In this document: positions 62,188 through 64,000 of the stretch, in pieces
How the letters are laid out: each line of letters opens with the position of its first letter
Numbering within the stretch: position 1 is the stretch's first letter
Source of the DNA: Bombus terrestris
Taxonomy: Eukaryota; Arthropoda; Insecta; Hymenoptera; Apidae
Direction: 5' to 3'
DNA length: 64,000 bases
Assembly: GCF_910591885.1 (NCBI RefSeq)
Contig: NC_063273.1
Location: 2,542,001 to 2,606,000, forward strand
Program-made: the position numbers and the translations under genes
The notes under the pieces: model-generated
Database searches by the model: none
Told to the model about the DNA's origin: nothing
Seen by the model: the letters and a program-made list of their open reading frames with translations, nothing else

Positions 62188-63606
62188 CTGCAAATTCCAA
62201 CGAAACATTAGCAATTTTGAAAAAAGCAACGAATCTGTTGTCTCGTTGTATCCTTTCTTACATGCCGCGAGAAATCGAGCCTGTTACTCAAGAACACGTT
62301 GATGCTGAAAAAGTTCATCGACGAGCGGAATTCGCGTCAAACGATCAATCGACACGCCGTTCATCCTCAACGACGAGCAAATCTCGAACGTGGTTAAGAG
62401 GGAGGGAAAAAAAAATATATATATCTCCGGTAGAGACGAGAAAGATAATTTCTCTGCGCTCATTACGATTCATCGAAGGAGTCGCGCGTATCCGAAGAAT
62501 TAAAGCGATGTCACGCATGTATCGCTTAACGAGCACGAGGCGAGCGGGCGCGCAGATTCGTCCGCGTTGCCTGAGCCGCACGCTAAGAGTTTCCACTTAT
62601 AATTAGTACGTTTGGGTTATTAACGAACACGAGTAATTAATTACGCGTCAAGCGGGTGACGATTGTGGCCAGGCCCGGAAGAATGGTGCCTGCAGGTTTC
62701 ACCGGAGACTCGTTAAATAATATTAAATAGCTGCTTTACGCGTGCACGGTCGGCGTCGCGCAACCTGCTGCAAATACAATCAACGGTCGTTACGCTGTGG
62801 CGAAAGTAAATTGCGCCCCACAATGGGAAAGTAGAGACGTACGAGTGATTTGCCAGGTAACACCGGCTTTGCGACGTGTAACTTCGGATTCAACCTAACC
62901 GGTTCGAATTCGTTTAAAAGCGTTCCGCGAGATGAGAAAGACGGGGTAACGTGGCGCGGTCATGGCCGACCGCCGAATAATTGCACGGTCGCGCGCTGTC
63001 TCCGTGCTGGAAACGATCCGACTGCCGGCAATTTTGTCGCTTCTATCGAAATTTCGACTCTGACAGCTCGATTCCAGCGGCATGTCACGAGTTTGATTGG
63101 CGAATCATAGGACACGCAGGTGGTCGTGCATCGAAACCGTTTCTTTGTTTTTCTAACGACATTATGAGTGCTGCAACTTTTATCGTATCAAGGTATGGCG
63201 AATCATGATTCAACTTTACGAAAATTATACTTTCATTTCTGAAAAATTCTACTTTTCAAAAACGTAATTAGCGTTCATCTTCTTAAATAACCAATGACCT
63301 GCTTCTGTAACTTTCAGTCATTGCAAGAAGACGTTATAAATAATTGCAAAAGTGTAACGTAAATTTTCAAAAGTACTATTTCTTCCTTTTCTAATCCTTT
63401 ATTATCGCGTAATTTTTCGAGCTTAATAAATGCGGTTGAAACGCCTCATAGCAGAAGTCGACGTCAATTGGTTTCAGTCAGTTTCAATTAGCTGAATTTT
63501 GGAATTTCTTTTTCTTAAATAGAATTCGAAATGCATTTTTCATATATCTTCTTTTTATGGGATTCTTTTTTTCCGAGAATTTTGCGCAGTATAACGGTCA
63601 ATTTAC
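62188..63606 (-). other. pros: prospero intron between the last two coding exons
   Basis: Minus-strand donor GTAAAT directly follows ...ATTGAG at 63607, and the acceptor ...TTTGCAG precedes GTGCCGAGC at 62187. The intron is 1419 bp and of phase 0. It contains CpG-rich stretches (about 62250-63110) with short open frames that have no known domain. No other gene, repeat family or RNA was seen inside. Confidence 0.93.
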
Positions 63607-63751
63607 CTCAATATGGTTATTTCTGTTGTAATGAAGGTTGAGAACTCGATAGATTTCCGAGTCACCTCCAACTCGTAGGTCATCTACGTTCTTCACGCCT
63701 TCCGAAACAGCTTGCCTCGCGTATTTCTCCATTTGGATGTAGTAGAACTCC
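63607..63751 (-). CDS. pros: prospero, penultimate exon in the window (end of homeodomain, start of Prospero domain)
   Basis: After a minus-strand TTGTTTCAG acceptor the exon supplies the last base of a split codon (arginine in the family, FR-E), then 48 codons: EFYYIQMEKYARQAVSEGVK, NVDDLRVGGDSEIYRVLNLH, YNRNNHIE. The EFYYIQMEKYARQA part is the end of the atypical homeodomain recognition helix; the rest begins the Prospero domain. The exon joins in phase 0 to the exon at 62187. The upstream part of the homeodomain (the conserved WFSNF) and the long N terminus lie on exons beyond base 64000. Exon boundaries are supported by consensus splice sites and by the continuity of the family sequence across the junction. 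The gene is therefore only partly present and runs right to left. Confidence 0.97.
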
Positions 63752-64000
63752 CTGAAACAACAAAAGTAAATCAGTTGTCAGCGATACAACAGTTTTAAAT
63801 TACTACTTCGTTTTCTATTCTCCTCAAAATGATTTCAAATCTGCATTTAAAAACGAAAAGAAAAAGCAATCTTTTCATCAGATCTCAAAAAAAAATTCGA
63901 CAAATACATCGATATGAAATATACTAGAGCTTCGTCGTACAAAACCTCGTAATTTCCCCACCCATTTCAAAGGAACCTAACGAAGATATCAGAAATGCCC
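63752..64000 (-). other. pros: prospero intron, cut by the window edge
   Basis: AT-rich sequence upstream of the acceptor at 63752-63760, with a pyrimidine-rich tract on the minus strand. The donor lies outside the window. Confidence 0.85.

Noticed and set aside
61703..62200. 165-codon minus-strand frame overlapping the last prospero exon
   Set aside because: It is an out-of-phase shadow of the prospero coding sequence and 3' UTR; the prospero frame matches the family exactly.
62896..62912. GGTTCGAATTC, similar to a tRNA B box
   Set aside because: No A box or acceptor stem pairing at the right distance; it lies in the prospero intron and does not fold as a tRNA.

Overview
This window reads as insect nuclear DNA, most likely from a bee or another hymenopteran. 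It is AT-rich with sharp CpG-rich islands, has many microsatellites, carries small mariner/Tc1-type transposon remnants, and holds only two recognisable coding exons. Both exons lie at the far right on the minus strand. They encode the C-terminal end of the homeodomain transcription factor Prospero (Prox family): the end of homeodomain helix 3 and the Prospero domain through to the stop codon at 62008. The 5' part of the gene lies beyond base 64000. The bee assignment is inference from protein similarity, base composition and transposon type; no species-specific gene was seen.

Layout, left to right. Bases 1-5.7 kb are AT-rich non-coding DNA with one GC/CpG-rich island at about 2.34-3.25 kb. 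Bases 5.7-7.2 kb hold a cluster of dead transposable elements: part of a non-LTR retrotransposon endonuclease (+), a mariner transposase fragment (-), and a complete but internally deleted Tc1-like element with matching terminal inverted repeats and TA flanks. Bases 7.2-24.6 kb are AT-rich non-coding DNA with a 187-bp palindromic mariner-type MITE at 11.06 kb, a motif-rich patch near 19.7 kb, and a diverged 91-bp-period direct repeat at 22.83 kb. Bases 24.6-26 kb form a second CpG-rich island with several homeodomain-type TAAT sites, a plausible promoter or enhancer. A second, more diverged MITE copy lies at 26.35 kb.

From about 29 kb to the prospero stop codon at 62 kb the character changes. 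The plus strand becomes strongly T/C-rich, with long T runs, CT tracts and GT tracts, and with large ATT/AAT repeats. No conserved protein is visible. Because the asymmetry ends at the prospero stop codon and makes the prospero-sense strand purine-rich, I infer that much of this stretch may be transcribed as a very long prospero 3' UTR or downstream neuronal extension. This is the main hypothesis of the window and it is not proven by sequence alone. The many F/S/L/R-rich open frames of this region are low-complexity artefacts.
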